A stretch of DNA of 64,000 nucleotides from Streptomyces sp. GQFP (GCF_021545335.1 NZ_CP089312.1:4588001-4652000), one strand, 5' to 3'. Shown: positions 32,289 to 41,459, numbered from the stretch's first letter. The notes: generated by a model not told the origin, from the letters alone. Translations and numbers: made by a program.

Positions 32289-32726
32289 CTATGGGCCGAA
32301 CTCGGGGATCGTCACCGACCCGTCCGCCGCCAGCGGGAACCCGGGGTTGTGCGCGACCTCCCACGCGTGGCCGTCCGGATCGACGAAGGCGCCGGAGTAG
32401 AAGCCGACGGCGTTGACGGCCGCCGGCTTGGTGACGGTCCCGCCGGCCCGTTCCGCCGCCGCGAGCAGGGCGTCGGCCTCCGCGTCGGAGCGGACGTTGT
32501 GGGCGAGGGCGATCCCGCCGAAGCGACCAGGTTCCGCCGGGCGGGGCTCCAGACCGCAGTCGGCGGCGAGCTTGTCGCGGCCCCACAGGACGAACCCCAG
32601 CCCGCCCGCCTGGAAGAAGACCGTCTCCTCGACCTCCTGCCCCCGCCAGCCCAGAGCCTCGTAGAAGGCCTTGGAACGGGCCAGATCGGAGACGCCCAGC
32701 GTGATCAAGGTGATGCGCTGCTCCAT
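32289..32726 (-). CDS. VOC-family (glyoxalase/bleomycin-resistance fold) protein
   Basis: The 145-residue protein begins MEQRITLITLGVSDLARSKA, the first beta-alpha-beta unit of VOC proteins, and ends with VGFYSGAFVDPDGHAWEVAH, where the D-P-D-G-H-x-W-E motif gives a His and a Glu of the metal site. VFFQAGGLGFVLWGRDKLAA lies between. A start five codons upstream (32741) is possible. Its substrate is unknown; relatives include dioxygenases and antibiotic-binding proteins. It converges on the FemX-like gene and is separate from the response regulator. Confidence 0.85.
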   Translation of the reverse strand: MEQRITLITLGVSDLARSKAFYEALGWRGQEVEETVFFQAGGLGFVLWGRDKLAADCGLEPRPAEPGRFGGIALAHNVRSDAEADALLAAAERAGGTVTKPAAVNAVGFYSGAFVDPDGHAWEVAHNPGFPLAADGSVTIPEFGP

Positions 32727-32760
32727 AACCATTCCCATCACCTCACCGTACTCACCGCAC

Positions 32761-33441
32761 TCACCCGGGAGTCACCAGCCGCGCCTCGTACGCGAACACC
32801 GCCGCCTGCGTGCGGTCCCGCAGCCCGAGTTTCACCAGGATGCGGCTGACGTGCGTCTTGATCGTCGACTCGGCGACCACCAGCTGCCCGGCGATCTCGA
32901 CGTTCGACAGCCCCTGCGCGATCAGCACCAGCACCTCGGTCTCCCGCTCGGTCAGATCGCCGTACGCCGCCTGCGCGCCCGGCATCAGCCTCGGGGCCTC
33001 GGAGAGCTTCGAGAACTCGGTGATCAGGCGCCGGGTGACGGAGGGCGCCAGCAGGGCCTCGCCGGTCGCCACCACCCGTACACCGTCCGCGAGTTGGCGT
33101 GCCGACGCGTCCTTCAGCAGGAAGCCCGACGCGCCCGCCCGCAGCGCCTGGTACACGTACTCGTCGAGGTCGAACGTCGTCAGCACCAGGACCTTCGCCG
33201 TGCCGTCCGCCGCGACGATCTCCCGGGTCGCCTCGATACCGTTCATCTCAGGCATCCGGATGTCCATCAGGACGACGTCCGGGGCGAGTTCACGCACCCG
33301 CTCCACCGCTTCCCGGCCGTTCACCGCCTCGCCGACGACCTCGATGTCCGGCATGGCGTTCAGCAGCACGGAGAAGCCCTCGCGGACCATCATCTGGTCG
33401 TCCGCGATCAGCACACGGATCGTACGAGTACGCGTGCTCAT
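32761..33441 (-). CDS. NarL/LuxR-type response regulator
   Basis: The 226-residue regulator has a receiver domain (residues 8-125) with acidic pair D14-D15, phosphoacceptor D60 in VVLMDIRMPE, T88 and K110. The DNA-binding domain (155-226) is LuxR type: LTERETEVLVLIAQGLSNVE and ESTIKTHVSRILVKLGLRDR. The start overlaps the kinase stop by 4 bp, so the two are coupled as a two-component system. The target genes are unknown; no candidate operator is obvious nearby. Confidence 0.93.
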   Translation of the reverse strand: MSTRTRTIRVLIADDQMMVREGFSVLLNAMPDIEVVGEAVNGREAVERVRELAPDVVLMDIRMPEMNGIEATREIVAADGTAKVLVLTTFDLDEYVYQALRAGASGFLLKDASARQLADGVRVVATGEALLAPSVTRRLITEFSKLSEAPRLMPGAQAAYGDLTERETEVLVLIAQGLSNVEIAGQLVVAESTIKTHVSRILVKLGLRDRTQAAVFAYEARLVTPG

Positions 33442-34826
33442 GCCCCGTCTCCCCCGTCCTCGACCGTGCTCGCGGCCGGCAGGAACACGGTGACCTCGTA
33501 GCCGCCGTCGGCCGTCGGGCCCGTCGTCATCTCGCCGCCGAGCATGGAGACCCGCTCCCGCATCCCCGTGAGCCCGTGCCCCGCGCCCTCCGTGGGCGTC
33601 TGCTTCACGAACGACACCTCCGCCGCACGGCCGTTGACCACCCGCAGCCCCAACCCGCCCAGCACATAACCGATTTCGACCCGCGCGCCCGCCCCCGGCG
33701 CGTGCCGCAGCGTGTTGCTCAGCGCCTCCTGCACGATCCGGTACGCCGACAGCTCGACGCCCTGCGGGAGTTCACGCACCGCGCCGGTCACCACCTTGTC
33801 GACGGAGAGCCCCGCCTCGCGCACATTGGCGAGCAAGCCGTCGAGGTCGGCCAGGGTCGGCTGCGGGGCGTCGGGAGCCTCGTAGTCCTCCGCCCGTACG
33901 ACGCCCAGGACCCGGCGCAGTTCGGTGAGCGCGGCCACCGCGTTCTCGCGGATCGTCGCGAAGGCCTTCGTCAGCTCCTCGGGCGGGTTCTCCACCCGGT
34001 AGGGCGCCGCCTCCGCCTGGATGGCGACGACCGACATGTGATGCGCGACGACATCGTGCAGCTCGCGCGCGATGGTCGTGCGCTCCTCCAGCAGCGTCCG
34101 CTTGGACCGCTCGTGCGCGGTCACCGTCAGCTGCGCGGTCACCTCCTGCTCGGCGGCCCGGCGCACCAGCAGCATGCTCACCATGAGCAGCGCCAGCGCG
34201 GCGACGAAGAGGAAGGGCACGGCGTTGCTGTTGAAGTAACGGTTGCCGAAGAGGCTCTCGGCACCCATGGCGTACACCGCCGTCAGCGCCCACATCCAGG
34301 CGGCCGTACGCGGCCGGGTCCGGGCGGCGACGACCGTCAGCACCACCAGGTGCGCGACGAAACTCGCGGGCGCCCAGGGGTAGTCGCCGCTCCCGTAGTC
34401 GCCGCCCCAGTTCTGGCCGATCATGGCGACGACCGGGATCGAGACCAGGGAGAACCAGAAGGCCCCGACCGGCCGGACCAGCGTCAGCAGGATCGGCCCC
34501 AGCGAGAAGACGGATATCGCCAGTACTTCGACCAGGTCGTCCCTGCTGCCCTCGAAGGTAACCAGCAGCGCCAGCAGCCCGGCCGCGCCCACCAGGGCGT
34601 GCGGCGCCCAGACCGCGTACGGGCGCAGCCGCTCGGGCAGCACCCGGGCGATCCGGCCGGGCCTGCCCCTCGGGGGCAGCGGGCGGTAGGCGAAGGCGTC
34701 GTGGAACAGGTCCGCGCGCAGCCCCGCCAGCGCGTCCATGGCCACCCGGAACTCGGGGCTGCTGAACAGAGCCTCGTCCCCCCGCCTCGGCCTGGGGTTC
34801 TTCTGCGTGTGGGTCGTCTCAGTCAC
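33438..34826 (-). CDS. NarL-type sensor histidine kinase
   Basis: The 462-residue kinase has a cytoplasmic N-terminal ~70 residues, about five to six membrane helices (residues ~72-222), a short linker, the phosphoacceptor His257 in ARELHDVVAHHMSVVAIQAE (HisKA_3), and a C-terminal ATPase domain with AYRIVQEALSNTLRHAPGAG and GHGLTGMRERVSMLGGEMTT. GTG 34826 is taken as start although no ribosome binding site is clear; the message may be leaderless. An ATG at 34739 is an alternative. Membrane-embedded sensing suggests a cell-envelope signal. It is coupled to the response regulator downstream. Confidence 0.9.
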   Translation of the reverse strand: MTETTHTQKNPRPRRGDEALFSSPEFRVAMDALAGLRADLFHDAFAYRPLPPRGRPGRIARVLPERLRPYAVWAPHALVGAAGLLALLVTFEGSRDDLVEVLAISVFSLGPILLTLVRPVGAFWFSLVSIPVVAMIGQNWGGDYGSGDYPWAPASFVAHLVVLTVVAARTRPRTAAWMWALTAVYAMGAESLFGNRYFNSNAVPFLFVAALALLMVSMLLVRRAAEQEVTAQLTVTAHERSKRTLLEERTTIARELHDVVAHHMSVVAIQAEAAPYRVENPPEELTKAFATIRENAVAALTELRRVLGVVRAEDYEAPDAPQPTLADLDGLLANVREAGLSVDKVVTGAVRELPQGVELSAYRIVQEALSNTLRHAPGAGARVEIGYVLGGLGLRVVNGRAAEVSFVKQTPTEGAGHGLTGMRERVSMLGGEMTTGPTADGGYEVTVFLPAASTVEDGGDGA

Positions 34827-34906
34827 ATACAGCACGGTAGGCGGCGGGCGGGCGGCAGTCGTCAGCAGTGAGAGGGGTTCTCCGGGGTCCGTCTCAGGTA
34901 CTACGG

Positions 34907-34926
34907 GACGGCCGAAGGGGGCCGTC
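34907..34926 (-). terminator. Short hairpin after the alpha/beta hydrolase gene
   Basis: GACGGCC (34907-34913) and GGCCGTC (34920-34926) pair around a 6-base loop, directly after the hydrolase stop on the minus strand. Confidence 0.45.
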
Positions 34927-35805
34927 TCACCACGCCAGCTGCGCGATCTCCTCCGCCACCACCGCACACGCGTCCGCCACCGGGTCGATCAGCGGGAAGT
35001 GCCCGACGCCCTCAAGCAGCGTCAGCCCGACCACCTCACCGGCCTTCGCCGCCGCGTCCGCGTACGACTCGGCGACGATCTGCGGTACGTCGATGTCGGC
35101 CCGCCCCTGTACGAGGGTGGTCGCGATGCCGGTGGGGAGCAGCAGTGCCGGGTCGGCGTAGGGCTGCCGCTCGGCGAAGTGCCTTTCTCCGCCGAGGAGT
35201 TGACGTACGGCGTCGGAGCAGACGTCCAGTTTCTCGGCGACGGCGAAGTCCGCGACCGGGGCAAGCGCGACCACACCGCGGAAGGGTGCGGGGCGGGCGG
35301 TGAACCAGGGCGCGTCGGCGGGGAGGAGGTGCCGGGCGGCGACCCACAGGGCCAGGTGCCCGCCCGCCGAGTGCCCGGTGACGACCATGCGGCGCGGATC
35401 GGCCTGCGGAAGGTGGGCCCGTACGAGGGCGGGCAGGGCGTCCAGCGCCGCCGCGACGTCGTCGAAGGTGTCGGGCCAGCGCCCGGCGACGGAGGGACCG
35501 TCCCCGCCCCGCCGGTACTCCACGTTGGCGACGGCGAACCCGCGCCGGGCCAGGAACCCGGCGAACGGCGTGATGTGCCGACGGTCGTACGGCGCCCGCC
35601 AGGCACCCCCGTGCAGGACGACGACCAGCGGCACGGTCCCGTCGCCGGGAAGCGCCTCGGGGCCGTGCGGACCCTGCGGGGCGTAGAAGTCGATCACCTG
35701 ATCGGGGTGGTCGCCGTACGCGGCGGTGGCGTCGGGGTCGACGGGCGGGTGCGAGAAGGCCGACTCCTCTTCCGCGGCGGCGGCCTCTGCGGCATCGTCC
35801 GACAT
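34927..35805 (-). CDS. Alpha/beta hydrolase, probable kynurenine formamidase
   Basis: The 292-residue hydrolase has the oxyanion motif HGGAW and the nucleophile elbow GHSAGG, with a late Asp in GRADIDVPQ and His in GVGHFPLIDP completing the triad. HGGxW is typical of arylformamidases of the alpha/beta-hydrolase type. It lies 193 bp downstream of kynureninase and tryptophan dioxygenase on the same strand, so it can supply the missing N-formylkynurenine hydrolysis. That assignment rests on context; plain esterase is the alternative. The N-terminus is rich in Ala and Glu. ATG 35805 is the first start. Confidence 0.75.
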   Translation of the reverse strand: MSDDAAEAAAAEEESAFSHPPVDPDATAAYGDHPDQVIDFYAPQGPHGPEALPGDGTVPLVVVLHGGAWRAPYDRRHITPFAGFLARRGFAVANVEYRRGGDGPSVAGRWPDTFDDVAAALDALPALVRAHLPQADPRRMVVTGHSAGGHLALWVAARHLLPADAPWFTARPAPFRGVVALAPVADFAVAEKLDVCSDAVRQLLGGERHFAERQPYADPALLLPTGIATTLVQGRADIDVPQIVAESYADAAAKAGEVVGLTLLEGVGHFPLIDPVADACAVVAEEIAQLAW

Positions 35806-35998
35806 ACTTCAACCTCTCAGCGACGAAACGTACTTGGCGGACCTGGAGAGAATTCGGCCGTTGCCGGGGACGCTATCAGGCCCGTGACGTGCGTCGACAC
35901 GCGGAAGTGAGCTCGGTGCGGGTTGAAACGGTTCTGCCCTGCTACGGGCGGCCGGGACGGCCGGTGCGCACACGACACCGACCGTCACCGAGCATGGC

Positions 35999-37201
35999 TC
36001 AGCCGGCGACGACCTCGCCCAGCACCCGGGCCGCCCGCTCCACGTCCGCGAACCCGACGTACAACGGCGTGAACCCGAACCGCAGCACGTCCGGCCGCCG
36101 GAAGTCGCCGACGACCCCCCGCTCGATGAGCCGCGCCATCACGTCCCCCGCGTCGGAGCACCGCAGGGCGACCTGACTCCCGCGCTGGGCGTGGGCGACC
36201 GGCGTAACGGACTCGACCCGCCCCTCGGGTACGTACTCGTCGACGCACTCGAGGAAGAAGTCGGTCAGGGCAAGGGACTTGGCGCGTACGGCGTCGATGG
36301 AGACCCCGTCCCAGACCTCGAGAGCCGCCTCCAGGGCGAGCATCGAGAGGATGTCCGGCGTACCGACCCGCCCGCGCGTCGCACCCGGGGCGGGGGCGTA
36401 CTCGGGCCGCATGCCAAAGGGGTCGGCGTGCGAGGTCCAGCCGGGCAGGGGCGAGTCGAACCGCTCCTGGTGCTGCTGCCGGACGTACAGATAGGCGGGC
36501 GAACCGGGCCCGCCGTTGAGGTACTTGTACGTACACCCCACCGCGAGATCGACCCCGTGCTCGTCCAGCCCGACCGGCAGGGCGCCCGCGCTGTGGCACA
36601 GGTCCCAGACGGCCAGGGCACCGGACGCGTGGATCGCGGCCGTGAGGGCGGGCAGATCGTGGAGGCGGCCGGTGCGGTAGTCGACATGGTTGAGCAGCAC
36701 GGCGGCGGTACGGTCACTCAACTCCCCCGGTACGGCGCCAGGTTCAACCGCACGCAGGGTGCAGCCGGTCATCCGGGCGGCGGACTCGGCGATGTAACCG
36801 TCGGTGGGAAAGGTGGTGGCGTCGACGAGGATCTCATCGCGCCCGGCCCCTGCGAGCCTGACAGCCCCCACAAGTGCCTTGAAAACATTGACACTTGTGG
36901 AGTCACCGACAACGACCTGCCCAGCGCCCGCCCCCACCAGCGGAGCGATACGATCCCCGATCCGCTCGGGCGCGGTCCACCACCCGCTCTCGTCCCAAGA
37001 CCGGATACGCAGCTCGCCCCACTCCCGGCGCACGACGTCGTCGAGCCTCCCGGGGACGACGGCGGGCAGCGCGCCGAGCGAGTTCCCGTCCAGGTAGGTG
37101 ACGCCGTAGTCGAGCACGAACTTCTCCCGCACCTTGGCGAGTTCGTCACGCGAGTCGAGTTCCCGGGCCTGGTCGTCCTTGGAGGGCAGCAGCTCAGACA
37201 T
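35999..37201 (-). CDS. kynU: Kynureninase
   Basis: KynU is a PLP enzyme cleaving kynurenine to anthranilate and alanine. The 400-residue protein begins MSELLPSKDDQARELDSRDE and has LDGNSLGALP, TSVNVFKALVGAVRLAGAGR, the ALAVWDLCHSAGALPVGLDE stretch, and the lysine loop GCTYKYLNGGPGSPAYLYV, in which the Lys binds PLP. PLFDxR-like contacts near the C-terminus are seen in PLYVGFADVERAARVL. Its start overlaps the TDO stop by 8 bp, showing coupling. Product anthranilate may feed catabolism or a secondary metabolite. Confidence 0.95.
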   Translation of the reverse strand: MSELLPSKDDQARELDSRDELAKVREKFVLDYGVTYLDGNSLGALPAVVPGRLDDVVRREWGELRIRSWDESGWWTAPERIGDRIAPLVGAGAGQVVVGDSTSVNVFKALVGAVRLAGAGRDEILVDATTFPTDGYIAESAARMTGCTLRAVEPGAVPGELSDRTAAVLLNHVDYRTGRLHDLPALTAAIHASGALAVWDLCHSAGALPVGLDEHGVDLAVGCTYKYLNGGPGSPAYLYVRQQHQERFDSPLPGWTSHADPFGMRPEYAPAPGATRGRVGTPDILSMLALEAALEVWDGVSIDAVRAKSLALTDFFLECVDEYVPEGRVESVTPVAHAQRGSQVALRCSDAGDVMARLIERGVVGDFRRPDVLRFGFTPLYVGFADVERAARVLGEVVAG

Positions 37202-38039
37202 GGGACCTCGCCGTCCACAGCTCGGGGAACACGTTCTTCTGCGCCCGCTTCTCCAACCAGGCCACTCCGGCGGAGCCGCCGGTGCCGGACTTGGCGCCCA
37301 TGGCCCGCCGGGTGGCGACGAGATGGTCGTTGCGCCAGCGCCACACCAGTTCGGCGACGTCGGTCAACGCCTCGCCGAGGCGGGCGAGTTCGGCGTCGGG
37401 ATCACCGGAGTAGAGGGCCGTCCAGGCGGCCTCGACGTCGGCGGAGGGTTCGTACCGGAGGGACACGTCACGGGCGAGAACGGCGTCCGGAAGGGCATAC
37501 CCACGCCGCGCGAGGAGCCTCAACACCTCGTCGTACAGGCTGGGTTCGTGCAGCGCCTTCTCCAGCTCGGCGTGCACGCGGGGGGCTGCCCGATGGGGTA
37601 CGAGCATCGACGCGGACTTCTCGCCGAGCAGGAACTCCATCCGCCGGTACATCGCGGACTGGAACCCGGAGCCCTCGCCGAGGGCGGCGCGGTAGGAGTT
37701 GAACTGGGCGGGGGTGAGCTGTGCGAGGGGCCGCCACGACGCATTGAGGGCATCCAGCTCACGCACGGACCGCTTGAGGGCGGCGACGGCGGTGGGCACG
37801 TCATCCCCGCGCAGGGCATGGGCGGCGGTCTCCCACTCATGCACGATGACGGTGAACCACAACTCCATGACCTGGGTCGTCACCAGGAAGACCATCTCTC
37901 CGGGGTCGTCGGAGAGGGTGTGCTGGAGATGGGTGAGGACGTCGGCCTGGACGTAGTCCTCGTAGGGCGTCGTACCGGCGAAGTCGAGATGCGGGGTCTC
38001 GGGCTCCGAAGCCTCGGGGGGCTGAGCCTGGAGGGACAT
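37194..38039 (-). CDS. kynA: Tryptophan 2,3-dioxygenase
   Basis: TDO opens tryptophan to N-formylkynurenine with haem and O2. The 281-residue protein has YEDYVQADVLTHLQHTLSDD, DPGEMVFLVTTQVMELWFTV, FQSAMYRRMEFLLGEKSA, and the C-terminal WRWRNDHLVATRRAMGAKSG followed by GTGGSAGVAWLEKR, where the conserved His is the haem ligand and GTGGS contacts the substrate. ATG 38039 has AGGAG seven bases upstream. It is the first gene of the kyn unit; the hydrolase follows after kynU. Confidence 0.96.
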   Translation of the reverse strand: MSLQAQPPEASEPETPHLDFAGTTPYEDYVQADVLTHLQHTLSDDPGEMVFLVTTQVMELWFTVIVHEWETAAHALRGDDVPTAVAALKRSVRELDALNASWRPLAQLTPAQFNSYRAALGEGSGFQSAMYRRMEFLLGEKSASMLVPHRAAPRVHAELEKALHEPSLYDEVLRLLARRGYALPDAVLARDVSLRYEPSADVEAAWTALYSGDPDAELARLGEALTDVAELVWRWRNDHLVATRRAMGAKSGTGGSAGVAWLEKRAQKNVFPELWTARSHV

Positions 38040-38138
38040 CGCTGTCTCCTGTTGTACTCCGGGTAGCGGTCCGCCCCTGCCGAATTCCGACACGGGGGCC
38101 CCGGTCCCCAGGGGCATCCAACACAATCGTGCCCCGAA

Positions 38139-38181
38139 TCCGCAAGGCCCGCCTGATCAGGTCACAGGCGGGCCTTGCGGA
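38139..38181 (-). terminator. 17-bp terminator hairpin after DUF3151 gene
   Basis: TCCGCAAGGCCCGCCTG (38139-38155) is perfectly inverted at 38165-38181 around a 9-base loop. It lies 10 bp past the DUF3151 stop and separates that gene from the kyn unit. Confidence 0.85.
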
Positions 38182-38191
38182 CAGAGGGTGA

Positions 38192-38605
38192 CTAGCCGAG
38201 CGTCTGGGCGGCAGTCGGGGAGGAGTCCTTGAGGAACTGGGTGCAGCGCTCGTACTCCTCCTGCTCGCCGATGGAGCCGGCGGCGCGGGCGAGGGCGTGC
38301 AGGGCGCGCAGGAAGCCACGGTTCGGCTCGTGCTCCCACGGCACGGGTCCATGCCCCTTCCATCCGGCGCGGCGCAGGGAGTCCAGCCCGCGGTGGTATC
38401 CGGTACGGGCATAGGCGTACGACTCCACGACGCTGCCCCGCTCGAACGCGTCGTCGGCGAGCTGGGCCCAGGCGAGGGAGGAGGTGGGGTACTTCGCGGC
38501 GACGTCGGCAGGGGCGGTGCCGTTCGCGAGGAGGTCTCGGGGCTCGGGGTAGTCGGGGAGGTGGGTGGGGGGCGGCCCGCCGAGCAGGTTTTCGTGAAGG
38601 GTCAT
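38192..38605 (-). CDS. DUF3151 protein
   Basis: The 137-residue cytoplasmic protein begins MTLHENLLGGPPPTHLPDYP and continues with APADVAAKYPTSSLAWAQLA, ESYAYARTGYHRGLDSLRRA, WKGHGPVPWEHEPNRGFLRA and LARAAGSIGEQEEYERCTQF. The helical pattern with conserved Trp and Arg recalls TPR-like proteins. This family is usually found beside fructose-bisphosphate aldolase in actinobacteria, as here with an exporter gene inserted between. Function unknown. Longer upstream reading would be translated intergenic repeat, so ATG 38605 is used. Confidence 0.85.
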   Translation of the reverse strand: MTLHENLLGGPPPTHLPDYPEPRDLLANGTAPADVAAKYPTSSLAWAQLADDAFERGSVVESYAYARTGYHRGLDSLRRAGWKGHGPVPWEHEPNRGFLRALHALARAAGSIGEQEEYERCTQFLKDSSPTAAQTLG

Positions 38606-38640
38606 GGTTCCAGTCTGGGGTATCGGACGGGGATTGTTTT

Positions 38641-38803
38641 CGCCCCCGCCGCCCCTACCCATTCCCATCCTCGGGGGCTCCGCCCCCGAACCCCCGTATC
38701 GCGCTGAACGCGCTGAATCTTTCAGCCCGTCCGGCGTTTGAGGACAAGGGGGGTCTGGGGGCGCAGCCCCCAGGGATGGGACGGGTAGGGGCGGCGGGGG
38801 CGA
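38641..38803. repeat. Streptomyces intergenic palindromic repeat, copy B
   Basis: Outer arms 38641-38660 and 38783-38802 are perfect 20-bp inverted repeats, and the GTCCGGCGTTTGAGGACAAG core lies between (near 38729). It occupies the gap between the DUF3151 start and the MFS stop, ending 3 bp before the latter. Confidence 0.85.
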
Positions 38804-38805
38804 AA

Positions 38806-40281
38806 TCAAGGGCGGTCACCCTCGACCCCGCTCACCCCCTCCAACGGCGGAGCCGTCACGCACCCATGCGTAAGGCACTCCGGCTGCAAACACCCCACCC
38901 CCGGCATCCGCACAGTCAAGAACGCCACCACAGACCCCACCACCAAAACCCCCGCACACACCACCATCGCCCGCCCGAACGCCGCATCGAACACCACCCC
39001 CGACCGATACGCCTCCGCCCCCATCCCCGTAACCAACGGCAACGCAGCCACCGCGACCAACCCCGCCGCCCGCGCCGCCGCATTGTTGACCCCACTCGCC
39101 AACCCCGCCCGAGCAACATCCACCGACGCCAGCACACTCGCGGTGAGCGGCGCGACCAGCGTCACCATGCCCACCCCGAGCACCAGCACAGCAGGCAGCA
39201 CATCAGCGACATACGACGCCCCAGCACCCACCCGCAACATCAGCAGCATCCCCGCCGCACACAACAACGGCCCGACCGTCAACGGAACCCGCGGCCCGAT
39301 CCGCTCCGCCAGCTCCCCCGACCGCGCCGACAGCAGCAGCATCAGGACAGTGGTCGGCAGCAACGCCGTACCGGCGCCGAGGGCCGAGTACCCGGCGACC
39401 ACCTGGAGCTGAAGGGCGGAGAGGAAGAAGAAGCCCCCGAAGGCCGCGTACACGCACAAGGTCACCAGATTGACGGCCGTGAACTGGCGCGAGGCGAAGA
39501 TGTCGAGCGGCATCATCGCGTCGCCCGCCCGCCGCCGCTCGACGTACACGAAGGCCACCCCCGCAAGGACACCCACCACCGCCGACACCACGACCGTCAC
39601 GGAACCAGCCCTGGCCTCGATGAGCGCGTACGTCACCAGGGCGAGCGCGAGTGCCCCCAGAGCCGCACCCGCCACATCGAAGCGCCCGTGCCGCGTACGC
39701 CCGTCACCGGACTCGGGAACATGCCGTACGGCGATGGGAGCGCACACCAGCGCCAGCGGAACGTTGAGCAGGAACACCCACCGCCACCCGGGCCCGTCCA
39801 CCAGCCAGCCGCCCAGGAAGGGGCCCACGGCCGCCCCGATACCCCCGAAGCCGGACCACAGCCCCACCGCCCGCCCCCGGTCATCGGGATGGAAGGAGGC
39901 CTGGATGAGGGCGAGGGACCCAGGCACGAGCAGAGCGCCGCCGATGCCCTGCAACGCACGGGCGGCGACCAGCACCCCCGTGTTCGGAGCGAGCCCACAG
40001 AGCAGCGAAGCCACCGCGAACCACACCACCCCGACCACGAAGATCTTGCGGCGGCCATACCGGTCGCCCAGCGAACCGCCCAGCAGGATCAGCCCGGCCA
40101 GCGTCAGCATGTACGCGTTGACCGTCCACTGGAGGGCGGCCAGATCGGCGTCGAGATCGCGGCCGATGCGCGGCAGCGCGACGTTCACGACGGTCGAGTC
40201 CAGCATGGCCATGCTGGACCCCAGGACGGTGGTCAGCAGGATCCACCTGCCCTGCGGTGAGGTGATCCGTACGTCGGCCAT
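38806..40281 (-). CDS. MFS drug exporter (DHA2/EmrB type)
   Basis: The 491-residue protein has about fourteen membrane helices. LLTTVLGSSMAMLDSTVVNV (helix 1) and LGGSLGDRYGRRKIFVVGVV (motif A) are signatures of the DHA2 family; ALQGIGGALLVPGSLALIQA and GPFLGGWLVDGPGWRWVFLL (motif C region) follow. These antiporters export drugs with protons. The C-terminal ~35 residues are hydrophilic with several Cys. ATG 40281 is the family-consistent start. The gene stands alone between fbaA and an intergenic repeat. Substrate unknown. Confidence 0.9.
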   Translation of the reverse strand: MADVRITSPQGRWILLTTVLGSSMAMLDSTVVNVALPRIGRDLDADLAALQWTVNAYMLTLAGLILLGGSLGDRYGRRKIFVVGVVWFAVASLLCGLAPNTGVLVAARALQGIGGALLVPGSLALIQASFHPDDRGRAVGLWSGFGGIGAAVGPFLGGWLVDGPGWRWVFLLNVPLALVCAPIAVRHVPESGDGRTRHGRFDVAGAALGALALALVTYALIEARAGSVTVVVSAVVGVLAGVAFVYVERRRAGDAMMPLDIFASRQFTAVNLVTLCVYAAFGGFFFLSALQLQVVAGYSALGAGTALLPTTVLMLLLSARSGELAERIGPRVPLTVGPLLCAAGMLLMLRVGAGASYVADVLPAVLVLGVGMVTLVAPLTASVLASVDVARAGLASGVNNAAARAAGLVAVAALPLVTGMGAEAYRSGVVFDAAFGRAMVVCAGVLVVGSVVAFLTVRMPGVGCLQPECLTHGCVTAPPLEGVSGVEGDRP

Positions 40282-40296
40282 GGGCCCAGGTATACA

Positions 40297-40338
40297 GCGA
40301 GCCCGGCGCCGTCGACAGTGGACGGACGCCGGGCTCGC
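40297..40338 (-). terminator. Terminator hairpin after fbaA
   Basis: GCGAGCCCGGCG (40297-40308) pairs with CGCCGGGCTCGC (40327-40338); an added CCGTC/GACGG pairing extends it with one bulge. It lies 29 bp after the fbaA stop on the minus strand, before the MFS gene. Confidence 0.8.
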
Positions 40339-40366
40339 GTAAAGCGACGTGCGGAGCGATGCGGGG

Positions 40367-41398
40367 TTACTTGATCTTCGTACCGGCCGACCGCAGGTTC
40401 TGCGTGGCCTCGACGACACGCGCGGCCATGCTCTTCTCGGCCAGCTTGCCCCACGTACGCGGGTCGTAGGTGCTCTTGGAGCCGACCTCGCCGTCGACCT
40501 TGAGGACGCCGTCGTAGTTGCGGAACATGTGGTCGGCGACGGGACGCGTGAAGGCGTACTGCGTGTCCGTGTCGAGGTTCATCTTGACGACGCCGTTCTC
40601 CAGCGCGGTCGCGATCTCCTCCTCCGTGGAACCGGAGCCGCCGTGGAAGACGAAGTCGAAGGGCTGCGCGCCGGCGGGCTTGCCGTACTTCGCGGCGACG
40701 CCGTCGTTCAGCTCCTTGAGGAGGTCGGGGCGGAGCACGACGTTGCCCGGCTTGTAGACGCCGTGGACGTTGCCGAAGGAGGCGGCGAGCAGGTAGCGCC
40801 CCTTCTCACCGAGCCCGAGCGCCTCGACCGTACGCACGGCGTCGTCGACGGTGGTGTAGAGGGAGTCGTTGATCTCGTGGGAGACCCCGTCCTCCTCACC
40901 CCCCGTCGGCGTGATCTCGACCTCAAGGATGATCTTCGCGGCGACGGCGCGGGCGAGCAGCTCCTGCGCGGTGGAGAGGTTGTCGGCGAGGGTCTCGGCG
41001 GAGCCGTCCCACATGTGGGACTGGAAGAGCGGGTTGCGCCCGGCCTTCACGCGCTCCTCGGAAACGGCGAGCAGCGGCCGTACGTACCCGTCGAGCTTGT
41101 CCTTCGGGCAGTGGTCGGTGTGCAGGGCGACCGTGACCGGGTACTTCTCGGCGACGATGTGCGCGAACTCGGCCAGGGCGACGGCACCGGTGACCATGTC
41201 CTTGCTGTACTGGCCACCGAGGAACTCCGCACCACCCGTCGAGATCTGGATGATGCCGTCGCTCTCCGCCTCCGCGAAGCCGCGCAGCGCAGCGTGCAGG
41301 GTCTGGGTCGAGGTCACGTTGATGGCCGGGTAGGCGAACCTGGCCGCCTTGGCCCGGTCGAGCATCTCGCTATAGACCTCAGGGGTTGCGATAGGCAT
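40367..41398 (-). CDS. fbaA: Fructose-bisphosphate aldolase, class II
   Basis: The 343-residue zinc aldolase splits fructose 1,6-bisphosphate into two triose phosphates. MPIATPEVYSEMLDRAKAAR, FAYPAINVTSTQTLHAALRG, VALHTDHCPKDKLDGYVRPL, EVEITPTGGEEDGVSHEIND and DFVFHGGSGSTEEEIATALE are family signatures; the D-H-C Asp and His are catalytic and zinc-binding. ATG 41398 follows GAGGAG. A 109-bp inverted-repeat element lies 62 bp upstream of the start. A terminator follows the gene. Confidence 0.97.
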   Translation of the reverse strand: MPIATPEVYSEMLDRAKAARFAYPAINVTSTQTLHAALRGFAEAESDGIIQISTGGAEFLGGQYSKDMVTGAVALAEFAHIVAEKYPVTVALHTDHCPKDKLDGYVRPLLAVSEERVKAGRNPLFQSHMWDGSAETLADNLSTAQELLARAVAAKIILEVEITPTGGEEDGVSHEINDSLYTTVDDAVRTVEALGLGEKGRYLLAASFGNVHGVYKPGNVVLRPDLLKELNDGVAAKYGKPAGAQPFDFVFHGGSGSTEEEIATALENGVVKMNLDTDTQYAFTRPVADHMFRNYDGVLKVDGEVGSKSTYDPRTWGKLAEKSMAARVVEATQNLRSAGTKIK

Positions 41399-41459
41399 GT
41401 GTCCGCTCCTCGTGATGTGCGGGTTGGCGATCTGCGTACTGACTACCTGCGGCCCTGAC

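Noticed and set aside
38606..38809. N-terminal extension of the DUF3151 protein
   Set aside because: The extra residues are the translated intergenic repeat, and the family start is at 38605.
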